Counted from the stretch's first letter, positions 27,146 to 36,028 are shown. The stretch is DNA of 64,000 nucleotides from Peribacillus sp. FSL E2-0218 (GCF_037992945.1 NZ_CP150304.1:3475501-3539500); one strand, 5' to 3'. Notes: generated by a model from the letters alone, not told the origin. Numbers and translations: made by a program.

Positions 27146-28140
27146 TCAGGCATCACAATCCCGAAGTGCTCGTAAACGAGCTGTGTGGTGATACGTCCCC
27201 TTGGGGTACGCTGAAGAAAACCGACCTGCAGCAGATAGGGCTCATACACATCTTCGATCGTATGTGCTTCCTCGCCAATCGTGGCGGCAATCGTCTCCAG
27301 ACCAACGGGCCCGCCGCGGAATTTTTCGATGATCCCTTTAAGTAATTTATGGTCAATATGATCGAGTCCTAAACGGTCCACCTGCATTAATTCGAGTGCA
27401 TAATCGGCAAGCCCTGCCGTTATCGTGCCATCTCCCCGAACCTGGGCGAAATCCCTGACCCTCCGTAAAAGCCGGTTGGCAATCCTCGGGGTGCCCCGCG
27501 ATCTTCTCGCAAGCTCTGCAGCTGCCTGATCATCCATTTCCGTATCCATGATTCTGGAGGTACGAATGATGATATCCGTCAGATGGTTTTCCGTATAATA
27601 TTCAAGTCGGCTCAAAACACCAAAACGGTCCCTAAGCGGCGCAGACAATGAACCGGCACGAGTCGTTGCCCCCACGAGTGTGAACGGCGGCAGGTCGATC
27701 CTGATCGAGCGTGCCTCCGGGCCTTTGCCGACCACGATATCGAGACAGAAATCCTCCATCGCCGGATACAGCACTTCCTCGACCACACGGGGCAGACGGT
27801 GAATCTCATCTATGAATAGCACATCACCGGGTTCAAGCGCACTCAAAATGGCCGCCAAATCTCCCGGCCGCTCGATGGCGGGTCCGGAAGTCGTGCGGAT
27901 GTTGACACCCATTTCGTTAGCGATGATGACCGCAAGCGTCGTTTTCCCCAGGCCAGGCGGCCCGTATAAAAGGACATGGTCGAGCGTTTCTTCCCGCATC
28001 CTTGCCGCTTCGATATATACACCCAAGTTGGCTTTCACTTTATCCTGTCCAATATATTGCTTTAAGTTTTGCGGCCGCAGGCTTTGTTCAAAGGACAGTT
28101 CGTTCAAATCGGCTTCCTGATTGAATATTCTCTCCTCCAT
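27142..28140 (-). CDS. ruvB: Holliday junction branch-migration helicase RuvB
   Basis: 332 aa AAA+ motor. Walker A GPPGLGKTTLA, Walker B LFIDEIHRLPR, sensor GATTRAGSLSAPLRDRFG and a C-terminal winged helix (VGFLQRTPRGRITT) are all present. It works with RuvA on Holliday junctions. It follows ruvA by 11 nt and overlaps the DUF2905 gene. Confidence 0.97.
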   Translation of the reverse strand: MEERIFNQEADLNELSFEQSLRPQNLKQYIGQDKVKANLGVYIEAARMREETLDHVLLYGPPGLGKTTLAVIIANEMGVNIRTTSGPAIERPGDLAAILSALEPGDVLFIDEIHRLPRVVEEVLYPAMEDFCLDIVVGKGPEARSIRIDLPPFTLVGATTRAGSLSAPLRDRFGVLSRLEYYTENHLTDIIIRTSRIMDTEMDDQAAAELARRSRGTPRIANRLLRRVRDFAQVRGDGTITAGLADYALELMQVDRLGLDHIDHKLLKGIIEKFRGGPVGLETIAATIGEEAHTIEDVYEPYLLQVGFLQRTPRGRITTQLVYEHFGIVMPE

Positions 28141-28151
28141 TGCGCCACTCC

Positions 28152-28766
28152 TTATCTTAGCATCAATTGCAATGCTTTCTTAATATATTGTTCGGTCGTC
28201 ATATCTTCCGTCTGCAATTTCTTGGCAACCTTTTGAATTTCCTTTTCCGAATAACCAAGTGCCTTCAAGGCAAGCATCGCTTCATCCAATTCCTCCGTGT
28301 AACCATTTGGGCTGGAAGCAGCCGTGACGCCTTCGTTGAACAAGCTTGGAAACGCATCCGGTATGATGTTCTCCAATTTCCCTTTTAAATCCAGAATCAT
28401 CTGTCTTGCCGTTTTCTTACCGACTCCCGGGAATTTCACCAAAAACGATTCATCTTCATTTTCGATCGCCTGCACCACCTGATCGACCTGACCTGACGCC
28501 AGTATGGCAAGTGCCCCCTTCGGCCCGATTCCGGTTACATTCAATAGCTTCGTGAATAAAGCCTTTTCTTGACGATTCTGAAAGCCATATAAGGCAACCA
28601 AATCTTCACGCACATAGTGATACAAAAAAACTTGGATATCCTTCTGATATTGGGCGGAAAAAATAAAAGGATTCGGCGTCATCACTTGATATCCGATCCC
28701 CCCATTTTCCACGACTATGTATTCAGGTCCGATATAATCGACCCTGCCTTTTATATAATCATACAA
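28152..28766 (-). CDS. ruvA: Holliday junction DNA-binding protein RuvA
   Basis: 204 aa. N-terminal OB fold (IKGRVDYIGPEYIVVENGGI), two helix-hairpin-helix motifs (LLNVTGIGPKGALAIL and FPGVGKKTARQMILDL), and the C-terminal RuvB-binding domain (EAMLALKALGYSEKEIQKV). It begins with a TTG at 28766 spaced correctly from GGGAGAG; the next in-frame ATG is too far inside. Confidence 0.96.
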   Translation of the reverse strand: MYDYIKGRVDYIGPEYIVVENGGIGYQVMTPNPFIFSAQYQKDIQVFLYHYVREDLVALYGFQNRQEKALFTKLLNVTGIGPKGALAILASGQVDQVVQAIENEDESFLVKFPGVGKKTARQMILDLKGKLENIIPDAFPSLFNEGVTAASSPNGYTEELDEAMLALKALGYSEKEIQKVAKKLQTEDMTTEQYIKKALQLMLR

Positions 28767-28799
28767 ATTAATTCTCTCCCTGATTTTGCTGTACCTCTC

Positions 28800-29064
28800 A
28801 TTTTATCATAAAACGGATGGTTGTTCATAGAAAGTTATTTCATAAACAGCAAAGTCTTTCACAAGATCTACGAATGCTGCGACCACCCTTTAAAACAAAG
28901 TCGAGTGAAAGCATCTGGCTGAGGCTACAAACACCTCAAGGCGTTCTTTTTATATGTTGAAACTGATGTGCAAAGTGGTTGGGGCAGGTACCGCCATTTT
29001 CGGCCTTGCATCGAATTTGGGTCGGGTTCACGATGAGTTGATGGAAATAGTATTGTCAAAACTT
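28800..29064. other. Intergenic region upstream of ruvA, no gene seen
   Basis: About 265 bp between ruvA and the bofC terminator. It must hold the ruvA promoter. A TGAGG/CCTCA hairpin followed by a T-run is visible near 28921-28953 on the plus strand. I find no convincing ORF. Confidence 0.4.
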
Positions 29065-29116
29065 AAAAAAGACAGTAGGCAACCTCCATAAACTATTATC
29101 GAGGTTGCCTACTGTC
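29065..29116 (-). terminator. Palindromic terminator downstream of bofC
   Basis: Perfect 16-bp stem GACAGTAGGCAACCTC / GAGGTTGCCTACTGTC with a 14-nt loop and a minus-strand TTTTTT tail, 20 nt past the bofC stop. It shares 12 of 15 stem positions with 24302-24341, and both stems remain perfectly paired. Confidence 0.85.
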
Positions 29117-29136
29117 TGAAGGCGGAGAATCCCAGC

Positions 29137-29637
29137 CTAGTTTAACGAATAAGGTTCGTATTCTTTTATGAGCTGTTTATATTGGTCTTTATTCATGATC
29201 GGAATCCCCTTTTGCAATTCCTCCTGCTTATAAACTTCAAGTTTCCCAACATCCAATTGGTAAAAAGTATGAATGATTTTGGCATGCTCAGGCCTTCCGA
29301 TAAAAATGGACAACGTTCCATCCTCCCGCATCCCGAGATAACCATTCGCTTTCAATAGCGGCGAGATATCATTTTCAATTTTCTTAAGAACGATCTGTTC
29401 TTCATTTTGGTCGACCACTTTCCAGCCTTCATATTTGGACCAAAAATCCTCCATCGACCAAATTGTTTCGGTCAATTTCTCCTCGCTCAGTTCACCATCC
29501 AAGTACATACGCTGCAAAATGACCTTCCTTTCGATCGGGTCATTTTCCTTTTGCACAGATTCTTCCGCAAAAACGGTTAAGCAAAATGGCATGATTAATA
29601 GGGTCAGGAATAATTGAATCCTTAGTTGTTTAGTCAA
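29137..29637 (-). CDS. bofC: BofC, intercompartmental sporulation signalling inhibitor
   Basis: 166 aa. A signal peptide ending near TVFAEES is followed by the BofC domain with RMYLDGELSEEKLTETIWSM and DFWSKYEGWKVVD. In B. subtilis BofC is made in the forespore, exported to the intermembrane space, and inhibits SpoIVB so that pro-sigma-K processing is correctly timed. TTG at 29637 with AGAGGTG upstream is the likely start; a GTG three codons earlier overlaps that site. Its pathway partners SpoIVFA and SpoIVFB are encoded at 47.9-49.5 kb. Confidence 0.9.
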   Translation of the reverse strand: MTKQLRIQLFLTLLIMPFCLTVFAEESVQKENDPIERKVILQRMYLDGELSEEKLTETIWSMEDFWSKYEGWKVVDQNEEQIVLKKIENDISPLLKANGYLGMREDGTLSIFIGRPEHAKIIHTFYQLDVGKLEVYKQEELQKGIPIMNKDQYKQLIKEYEPYSLN

Positions 29638-29704
29638 TATACTCACCTCTTAAGGCGTTTACTTTTTAAATAGTTTGACCCCAAACAACGTTTATTAACC
29701 AGAA

Positions 29705-29738
29705 AAAATCAAAAAGACTGACCCCACAATCGCGGTCA
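29705..29738 (-). terminator. Intrinsic terminator after the coxA-like gene
   Basis: Minus-strand stem CTGACC / GGTCAG with a 10-nt loop followed by TCTTTTTG. Confidence 0.7.
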
Positions 29739-29747
29739 GCCCATGCA

Positions 29748-30353
29748 TCATTTCAAGTGATTTTCATGAATATTAAGATTATCGAACATATCATTCGCAT
29801 CCTGAATGATCAAGTCCCTTGTATCGCCATCACGAAGATTGTTATCCAGTGTCATCGTCCGGTAATAGACCCCTTCATCGGTGGTCACATATAAGGTCCT
29901 TCCTTGAGATAGCGGTCCGATTTTTTGTTTCACTATTTCTTTGATTTCCCCAGCTTGGCTGTAGTCATCAAGCAGCAGTGCAACAAGCATTTCATTTTTC
30001 ATGATGACAGCCCTGGCATCAACGACCGGATCCACGCTATTTGCAACCCGATTGACTCGGTCTGCCAAATTGCCTTCATACGCATTATAATAGGATGATT
30101 TGGCCCGAAGCGGCTTACTTTCATGACCATGATAATTTCGATCACGCTTACTGTATGCATCATCTTTATCATACAGTCCTTGCGTCATATGCTGATAATT
30201 TATGTTCCGTACTAACTGATCTTTTTCAGTGGAATGGTATCCGGTTTCATCCGTGAAGTTCTCGTTCTCCGCTGTATCATTATTGGCGCATCCAACCAGA
30301 CCAACGGCGGCCAATACAGTATAAAGCGGCACTGCCCATTTCAATTTCCGCAC
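29748..30353 (-). CDS. coxA: YhcN/YlaJ family sporulation lipoprotein, CoxA-like
   Basis: 201 aa. Signal peptide and lipobox LVGC (Cys at 22), then an acidic linker and the YhcN/YlaJ domain (ADRVNRVANSVDPVVDARAV; VKQKIGPLSQGRTLYVTTD). B. subtilis has coxA, a spore cortex protein of this family, next to safA, and the same neighbourhood is kept here apart from an intervening kinase-like gene. The start is GTG after GGGAGGG. The gene symbol rests on family plus synteny. Confidence 0.75.
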   Translation of the reverse strand: MRKLKWAVPLYTVLAAVGLVGCANNDTAENENFTDETGYHSTEKDQLVRNINYQHMTQGLYDKDDAYSKRDRNYHGHESKPLRAKSSYYNAYEGNLADRVNRVANSVDPVVDARAVIMKNEMLVALLLDDYSQAGEIKEIVKQKIGPLSQGRTLYVTTDEGVYYRTMTLDNNLRDGDTRDLIIQDANDMFDNLNIHENHLK

Positions 30354-30454
30354 CTATGACCCTCCCATGGTAATTAATGAGCTATCATTCGCTCATAGTT
30401 AGCATGGGTGTCTGTCGGCGTTTGTACTCAGTTAGTTATGGCCAAAAAACCGGG

Positions 30455-31411
30455 TTATTTCCTATTCAGGGAAGAAATCTTCTTCGCCAACTTTTCATTC
30501 ATTTCCATCCGCTCAGAAAAACCTTCGACAGTCAGTTTCCAGACGGAATGTAACTGGGATGAGCTTTTATTAAGGCGGTTCCACTCTCGGAAAATATCCG
30601 TCGGATAGGTTAAAGCAAATAAAAAGGCGAGGTCTGACTCATATTTTTGCAGCTGCGGCACTTGCCACAGGTCCGTTGCTGCATCACCTAAATGATGGGA
30701 TATCCGGTTTGCGTATTGTAAATAATCAATGCACCGCGGAGCAATTGCCATCAAGTCAAAATCAATCAAAGTCAATGTGCCGTCTGCTTTGCGCAAGAAA
30801 TTATGGTGGGCACAATCTCCATGGATGATGACTTTTTTCTCTTGATTCCATAAAGACTGGTTTTTTTCGAATCCCTCTAATGCCCATTCCCCCCATCTTA
30901 TCCAATCCTTGACGATATCTTCTGAAACATATTGACGAACATAAGTAAAATTCTTTTTAAATAGAGATAGCCGTTCCCTCCATTTTTTTGCTTGATCGAA
31001 TATAGGAGCTTTTACTGAAAGGTTTTCAGATACATCATGGAAACTTTCCAATAACTTTATCCCCTCCAAGCGGTCCTTATGATGGGAAAAGCGAAATTTC
31101 TTCTTGCTGGGTGGAAAATAGTCCATACTGCCATACCATTTCCCTTTGAATTGAAAGGGCATTAAATTCTGGTGGATATAATACGTTTGATCAAATCCCT
31201 TTTGCCTTAACAAAGTTGTCAATTCTCGTTGCCGATCCCACTTTTCAAAACTGTCGAATCCTTTAAGGATCAATGGATGGCCCTTTTCAAAAGTAATTAA
31301 ATAAACACTGCTTTGAAGATGATGGACACTCTTTGGCTTACGATTTAAATAAGAGAGGAGACGAGTGTTAAAAACACTGTCTCCATGATAATTAGTAGTC
31401 ATCGCTTTCAT
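30455..31411 (-). CDS. CotS-like aminoglycoside-phosphotransferase-fold protein
   Basis: 318 aa. The kinase-like fold shows the catalytic loop VIIHGDCAHHNFL (Asp, His, Asn in place) and the metal-binding LIDFDLMAIAPRCIDYLQYA. Spore coat proteins CotS, CotI and YutH belong to this group, and the neighbours safA and the coxA-like gene are spore genes, so a coat role is likely. The start overlaps the end of safA by 20 nt, coupling it to that gene; ATG codons at 31411 and 31402 are both possible. The substrate is unknown. Confidence 0.8.
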   Translation of the reverse strand: MKAMTTNYHGDSVFNTRLLSYLNRKPKSVHHLQSSVYLITFEKGHPLILKGFDSFEKWDRQRELTTLLRQKGFDQTYYIHQNLMPFQFKGKWYGSMDYFPPSKKKFRFSHHKDRLEGIKLLESFHDVSENLSVKAPIFDQAKKWRERLSLFKKNFTYVRQYVSEDIVKDWIRWGEWALEGFEKNQSLWNQEKKVIIHGDCAHHNFLRKADGTLTLIDFDLMAIAPRCIDYLQYANRISHHLGDAATDLWQVPQLQKYESDLAFLFALTYPTDIFREWNRLNKSSSQLHSVWKLTVEGFSERMEMNEKLAKKISSLNRK

Positions 31412-33692
31412 CTACATATGTCGGGATCCCAAATGTTTCAGGCGCACGAACGCCCCCGAATTGGCCTGGTTGGCCACCCATTTGTCCAGGTAACATTGCT
31501 TCCGGATGTCCGCCAAGCTGACCGCGCATCATGCCGGGCCGACCTCCGTTTTGGCCGCCCATCATCATCCCGGGCTGGCCTCCATTTTGGCCTCCCATCA
31601 TCATGCCAGGCTGACCTCCGTTTTGGCCTCCCATCATGCCGGGCTGACCTCCATTTTGGCCTCCCATCATCATGCCGGGCTGACCTCCATTTTGGCCTCC
31701 CATCATCATGCCAGGCTGACCTCCATTTTGGCCTCCCATCATCCCGGGCTGACCTCCATTTTGGCCTCCCATCATGCCGGGCTGACCTCCATTTTGGCCT
31801 CCCATCATCCCGGGCTGGCCTCCATTTTGGCCTCCCATCATCCCAGGCTGGCCTCCATTTTGACCTCCCATCATCATGCCAGGCTGACCTCCATTTTGGC
31901 CTCCCATCATCATGCCAGGCTGACCTCCATTTTGGCCTCCCATCATCCCGGGCTGACCTCCATTTTGGCCTCCCATCATCATGCCGGGCTGACCTCCATT
32001 TTGACCTCCCATCATCATGCCGGGCTGACCTCCATTTTGGCCTCCCATCATGCCGGGCTGGCCTCCGTTTTGGCCTCCCATCATCCCAGGCTGGCCTCCA
32101 TTTTGGCCTCCCATCATCCCGGGCTGACCTCCATTTTGACCTCCCATCATCATGCCGGGCTGACCTCCGTTTTGGCCCATCATCATGCCGGGCTGGCCTC
32201 CGTTTTGGCCTCCCATCATCCCGGGCTGGCCTCCATTTTGGCCTCCCATCATCATGCCGGGCTGGCCTCCATTTTGGCCTCCCATCATCCCGGGCTGGCC
32301 TCCATTTTGGCCTCCCATCATCCCGGGCTGGCCTCCATTTTGGCCTCCCATCATCATGCCAGGCTGACCTCCGTTTTGGCCTGGCATTACGAAGGGTTGA
32401 TTTTGTTGGGCTTGATCTGATTCAGCTGACTCTGTTTCATATTGATATTGCATCGGATTGCCCATCTGTGGATAGGCCCCTAAATTCGGATCATGGTATT
32501 GCGGCTGTGATTGATCGGATTGATATTGATGATAATCAGGATGGTGATGCTCATAGGCGTTCATTGATTGACCGGGTTGATACTGCCCCTTCACTTCCGG
32601 CCCATACGTTCCAAGCAACCCCTTATTACAGCCACAATCTTCTTCATCTTCAGACTGTTGCGGGTGATTATGATGATTGTATGGCGATTCGCTTGGTGAC
32701 TCATGGTCTTGTTGCATATATGAGCCCGCTACTTGATGCTGCTGCCCCATCATCCCCCCATAAAAATGGTGCGGCATCGGCGCAGATGCTTGATATGGAT
32801 AGTGTTGTTGCTGATTGTATGGATTCATGCTTGCACCTTGAACATACCCTTGCGGCCCCATCGATTGCATGTCAGGAGATTCCCCCCAGATCTCGGAGCT
32901 TTCATCCATCATTTGATAGCCTTGTGTTTCCTGGTTCCCATAGCCGCCATGATAAGGGGCTTGCATCCCCTGCATCGGCATATGCGCCCATGGCGGAGGC
33001 TGCATGCTATAGCCGGTTCCTGGCATGATTGGCGTCATTGGAATGCAATCATCCACAGGCTCACAATATTCATGACTTGGCGATACGTCTGGCTTCTTCT
33101 TCTTTTTCTTTTTAGCGACCGGCTCTTCTTTCTTCGGTAATGGCGGCGGTGCAGGGGGCTTTTGCACACTCATATTGGTCATGTTGACCATATAATAATT
33201 ATTGATATCGACCTCAGGAATCACTGGTGTCGGTACCTGGACTTCTTTTGGAACGATTATTTGCTTTTCTTTCACGATTGGCTTTGGCTGTTCTTTCATC
33301 GGTGGCTGATATTTCGGCTGTTCTTTCATCGGTGGCTGGTACTTTGGCTGTTCTTTCATCGGTGGCTGATACTTTGGCTGTTCCTTCATCGGTGGCTGAT
33401 ACTTTGGCTGTTCTTTGACTGGCGGTTGCATCATTTGCTGCTCTTTCATAGGTGCCGGCTGAGCTGGATACTGTTGAATCTGGGATTCTTTCACTCCCAT
33501 ATGAATGTTGGGTTTAATCGTTTCTTTTATTACTGCTCCGGTTGTCCCTGGTATTTTAATTTTCATTCCCGGCATCATCATGTCCGGGTTGCTTAATTGA
33601 GCGTTCACTTTTTTAAGTTCTTCAAAACTGACGCCGTATTTTTTGGCGAGTTTCCAAAGTGTATCGCCTTTTTGGACTATATGAATTTTCAC
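31392..33692 (-). CDS. safA: Spore coat morphogenetic protein SafA, repeat-expanded
   Basis: 766 aa. A LysM domain at residues 2-48 (KIHIVQKGDTLWKLAKKYGV) targets the cortex peptidoglycan of the forespore. A Pro/Lys/Gln region follows with about five copies of KEQPKYQPPM, then a linker rich in Gln, His and Tyr, and then about 25 copies of an 11-12 residue unit GGQNGGQPGMM(M). It ends PTYVDESDDY. SafA organises the inner coat around SpoVID. GTG at 33692 with AGGAGGGG upstream is the start. It is much longer than B. subtilis SafA because of the repeats. Confidence 0.88.
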   Translation of the reverse strand: MKIHIVQKGDTLWKLAKKYGVSFEELKKVNAQLSNPDMMMPGMKIKIPGTTGAVIKETIKPNIHMGVKESQIQQYPAQPAPMKEQQMMQPPVKEQPKYQPPMKEQPKYQPPMKEQPKYQPPMKEQPKYQPPMKEQPKPIVKEKQIIVPKEVQVPTPVIPEVDINNYYMVNMTNMSVQKPPAPPPLPKKEEPVAKKKKKKKPDVSPSHEYCEPVDDCIPMTPIMPGTGYSMQPPPWAHMPMQGMQAPYHGGYGNQETQGYQMMDESSEIWGESPDMQSMGPQGYVQGASMNPYNQQQHYPYQASAPMPHHFYGGMMGQQHQVAGSYMQQDHESPSESPYNHHNHPQQSEDEEDCGCNKGLLGTYGPEVKGQYQPGQSMNAYEHHHPDYHQYQSDQSQPQYHDPNLGAYPQMGNPMQYQYETESAESDQAQQNQPFVMPGQNGGQPGMMMGGQNGGQPGMMGGQNGGQPGMMGGQNGGQPGMMMGGQNGGQPGMMGGQNGGQPGMMMGQNGGQPGMMMGGQNGGQPGMMGGQNGGQPGMMGGQNGGQPGMMGGQNGGQPGMMMGGQNGGQPGMMMGGQNGGQPGMMGGQNGGQPGMMMGGQNGGQPGMMMGGQNGGQPGMMGGQNGGQPGMMGGQNGGQPGMMGGQNGGQPGMMGGQNGGQPGMMMGGQNGGQPGMMMGGQNGGQPGMMGGQNGGQPGMMMGGQNGGQPGMMMGGQNGGRPGMMRGQLGGHPEAMLPGQMGGQPGQFGGVRAPETFGIPTYVDESDDY
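31530..32395 (-). repeat. About 25 tandem 33/36-bp repeats within safA
   Basis: Units encode GGQNGGQPGMM or GGQNGGQPGMMM, so the period alternates between 33 and 36 bp, always in frame. Copies differ mainly at third positions (CCTCCATTTTGG / CCTCCGTTTTGG, GGCTGGCC / GGCTGACC), indicating homogenisation with selection on the protein. Confidence 0.93.
33280..33425 (-). repeat. 30-bp tandem repeats within safA (KEQPKYQPPM units)
   Basis: About four to five consecutive 30-bp units coding for KEQPKYQPPM, close to identical in DNA. This is a second, separate expansion in the same gene. Confidence 0.85.
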
Positions 33693-33901
33693 GCTGATAA
33701 CCCCTCCTGTGCATATGTCCATATATACTATGATGTAGTGGGTGAATTGCTATTATTTTTATCATGAAAACTTATGCTTCAAAATGGCCTTTTATGATTG
33801 GATCAATGATTTAGGCGCACCGATGCCCACTTTCTCGGCGAAGAAATAAGCACGAAAAACAGTTCACCCCTTCTTCCTAAGCCGCCTTTCTTTAAGGTCC
33901 A

Positions 33902-33927
33902 GTCTAAATTCAAGGAATTCCGGGTAT
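33902..33927 (+). promoter_or_regulatory. Sigma-B-like promoter of the neutral zinc metallopeptidase gene
   Basis: GTCTAA (33902-33907), a 14-nt spacer and GGGTAT (33922-33927) match the general-stress consensus GTTTAA-N12-14-GGGTAT with one mismatch. They lie 60 nt before the start codon. The rest of 33700-33900 has no gene I can support. Confidence 0.55.
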
Positions 33928-33986
33928 AAGAAAGTAGATGGCTTAAGCTATATCTGGCACTTATATTTTTACTGGGAGGAATGTTA

Positions 33987-34832
33987 ATGAAATGGAAGGG
34001 ACGACAGGGCAGTTCGAACGTCGAGGACAAAAGGGGAATGAGCGGCAAAGGGATGGCAGGCATCGGTGGCGGGGTCGGCTTAATCATCGTCTTGATCGTT
34101 ACGCTGCTTGGAGGCAACCCAAGCGATTTACTGGGCGGCTTGACTTCACCTAATCCTGGAAGCGGCGGCACTTATGTGGAAAGTGATGAAGAAAAGGAAC
34201 TTGCACAGTTTGTGTCGGTCGTCCTGGCAGATACGGAGCGGGTCTGGACTGAGGAATTCCGGGAAAACGGCCTGAATTATGAAGAACCGACTCTTGTCCT
34301 GTACTCAGGAAGCGTGCAATCGGCATGCGGGATCGCAGGTTCATCAGTGGGACCGTTTTATTGTCCAGGCGATAAGAAGCTATATATCGATCTCAGTTTT
34401 TATCAGGAGTTAAAGGAAGAATTCCAGGCACCAGGGGATTTTGCCATGGCCTATGTGATTGCTCATGAAGTCGGGCACCACGTCCAGACATTATTGGGAA
34501 CAACGGAAAAGGTTATGCCGGATCGTTCCAAGGTTAGTGAAACCGAATATAATAAATATTCTGTCCGCCTTGAATTACAGGCCGATTATTTAGCTGGGGT
34601 GTGGGCACATCATGTCCAGGGGGAGAATTTACTTGAGAAAGGCGATCTTGATGAGGCTTTGAATGCAGCCAGCGGCGTGGGGGATGACTCCATCCAGAAA
34701 AAAGCACAAGGCTACGCAGTTCCCGACAGCTTCACACACGGTACGTCCGAACAGCGAAAACGTTGGTTCAATAAGGGGTTCGAATCCGGAAATATGAATG
34801 AAGGCAATACGTTTGAAGCAAAAAATCTTTAA
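33987..34832 (+). CDS. Neutral zinc metallopeptidase (YpfJ/PF04228 family)
   Basis: 281 aa. MKWKGRQGSSNVEDKRG is the typical family start, followed by one membrane helix (GGGVGLIIVLIVTLLGG), so the C-terminal domain should face outside. The zinc motif is AHEVGHHVQTLLG, with LELQADYLAGVWAHH as the likely third-ligand region. FYCPGDKKLYIDLSFY is also conserved. The role is unknown in most bacteria. GGGAGGA lies before the ATG at 33987, two codons inside the longest frame. Confidence 0.9.
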   Translation: MKWKGRQGSSNVEDKRGMSGKGMAGIGGGVGLIIVLIVTLLGGNPSDLLGGLTSPNPGSGGTYVESDEEKELAQFVSVVLADTERVWTEEFRENGLNYEEPTLVLYSGSVQSACGIAGSSVGPFYCPGDKKLYIDLSFYQELKEEFQAPGDFAMAYVIAHEVGHHVQTLLGTTEKVMPDRSKVSETEYNKYSVRLELQADYLAGVWAHHVQGENLLEKGDLDEALNAASGVGDDSIQKKAQGYAVPDSFTHGTSEQRKRWFNKGFESGNMNEGNTFEAKNL

Positions 34833-34856
34833 TGGCAATCAATACGGGCAATACAT

Positions 34857-34886
34857 AAAAAGGGGGCTGCAAGGGCCCCCTTTTTC
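34857..34886. terminator. Bidirectional terminator between the metallopeptidase gene and nadA
   Basis: AAAAAGGGGGC / GCCCCCTTTTT stem around a short loop, suitable for both convergent genes. Confidence 0.88.
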
Positions 34887-34921
34887 CAATGTCCAATAAG
34901 CCTGGAGATAGACAGGCGATT

Positions 34922-36028
34922 TCAGGCCCGTTCAAGCATTCGATTTAAAGCAAGGATTGCATCAGCCGCAATTTTCTTTTCCACTTTTATCGGGTTGATG
35001 ATTTGATCTGCTTCGATTGATTCAAGAGCCCATAGCAGATGCGGTAAATCTATCCGGTTCATCGTAAGGCATGGGCACATATTCGGATTTAGGGAGATGA
35101 TTTGCTTGTCTGGATTATTGGCGATTAGTCGCTTGACAAGGTTCATTTCCGTGCCGATTGCCCAAGAGCTTCCCGCTTGTGCCTTTTCAATCATATCAAT
35201 GATATAAGATGTGGAACCGGCATAATCCGACATGGCAACCACTTCCCGGCGGCATTCCGGATGGACGATGATATTCATGGCAGGCTGCTCTTTCCTAAGT
35301 GCTTCAATATTCGCCGTCGTAAAATTTTCATGGACCGAACAATGCCCTTTCCATAGCAGCACCTTCAGATCCTTTCGTTCACCTTCATGGATCAGTTCCT
35401 CCTTGTGAGGATCCCAAACAGCCATTTCCTCCAACGGAATGCCAATATCAAAGGCTGTATTCCGGCCAAGGTGCTGATCGGGGAGAAACAGGATCCGTTC
35501 TTTTTGCTCAAGGGCCCATGAGACCATCTCTTGTGCATTGGAAGAAGTCACCGTAGCTCCGCCATTCTTCCCCACAAATGCTTTGATGGCCGCAGTCGAA
35601 TTAACGTAAGTAAGCGGAAGGATAGAATCTCCAAATAATTCCTGAAGCTTTGTCCAGGCCCGTTCCGTTTGATCGATATCCGCCATATCTGCCATCGAAC
35701 AGCCTGCACGCATGTCAGGCAGAATGACGGTCTGCCCTTCTTCTGTCAAAATATCGGCCGTTTCGGCCATGAAATGCACACCGCAAAACACGATATAATC
35801 CGCTTCACGATTTTGGGCGGAAAGCTGGGCCAACTGAAGTGAATCTCCCGTTACATCGGAAAACCGGATCACTTCCTCCCGTTGATAATGATGACCAGGT
35901 ATATAAAGACGGTTACCTAAGCGCCTTTTTATGGCTAGTACCGTTTTTTCCATATCCTCCACTGTCATCGTTTTGTACTTTTCAGGCAGGACATTCCTTG
36001 CCGTGCCAGCCATCTCCAGTATATTCAT
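34922..36028 (-). CDS. nadA: Quinolinate synthase NadA
   Basis: 368 aa [4Fe-4S] enzyme condensing iminoaspartate with dihydroxyacetone phosphate. The three cluster cysteines are in DMRAGCSMAD, WKGHCSVHENF and NPNMCPCLTMNRI. RLYIPGHHYQREEVI is the N-terminal motif. Its start overlaps nadC by 4 nt. NadB, NadC and NadA together make nicotinate mononucleotide from aspartate. Confidence 0.97.
   Translation of the reverse strand: MNILEMAGTARNVLPEKYKTMTVEDMEKTVLAIKRRLGNRLYIPGHHYQREEVIRFSDVTGDSLQLAQLSAQNREADYIVFCGVHFMAETADILTEEGQTVILPDMRAGCSMADMADIDQTERAWTKLQELFGDSILPLTYVNSTAAIKAFVGKNGGATVTSSNAQEMVSWALEQKERILFLPDQHLGRNTAFDIGIPLEEMAVWDPHKEELIHEGERKDLKVLLWKGHCSVHENFTTANIEALRKEQPAMNIIVHPECRREVVAMSDYAGSTSYIIDMIEKAQAGSSWAIGTEMNLVKRLIANNPDKQIISLNPNMCPCLTMNRIDLPHLLWALESIEADQIINPIKVEKKIAADAILALNRMLERA

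Noticed and set aside
31530..32395. Regularly spaced repeats resembling a CRISPR array
   Set aside because: Units are contiguous, alternate 33/36 bp, have no unique spacers and encode protein in one frame.
31385..33028. 547-codon plus-strand frame opposite safA, plus two further long frames in the same place
   Set aside because: Produced by the in-frame periodicity of the safA repeats; low-complexity translation and no ribosome site. The sense frame has a LysM domain and a good start.
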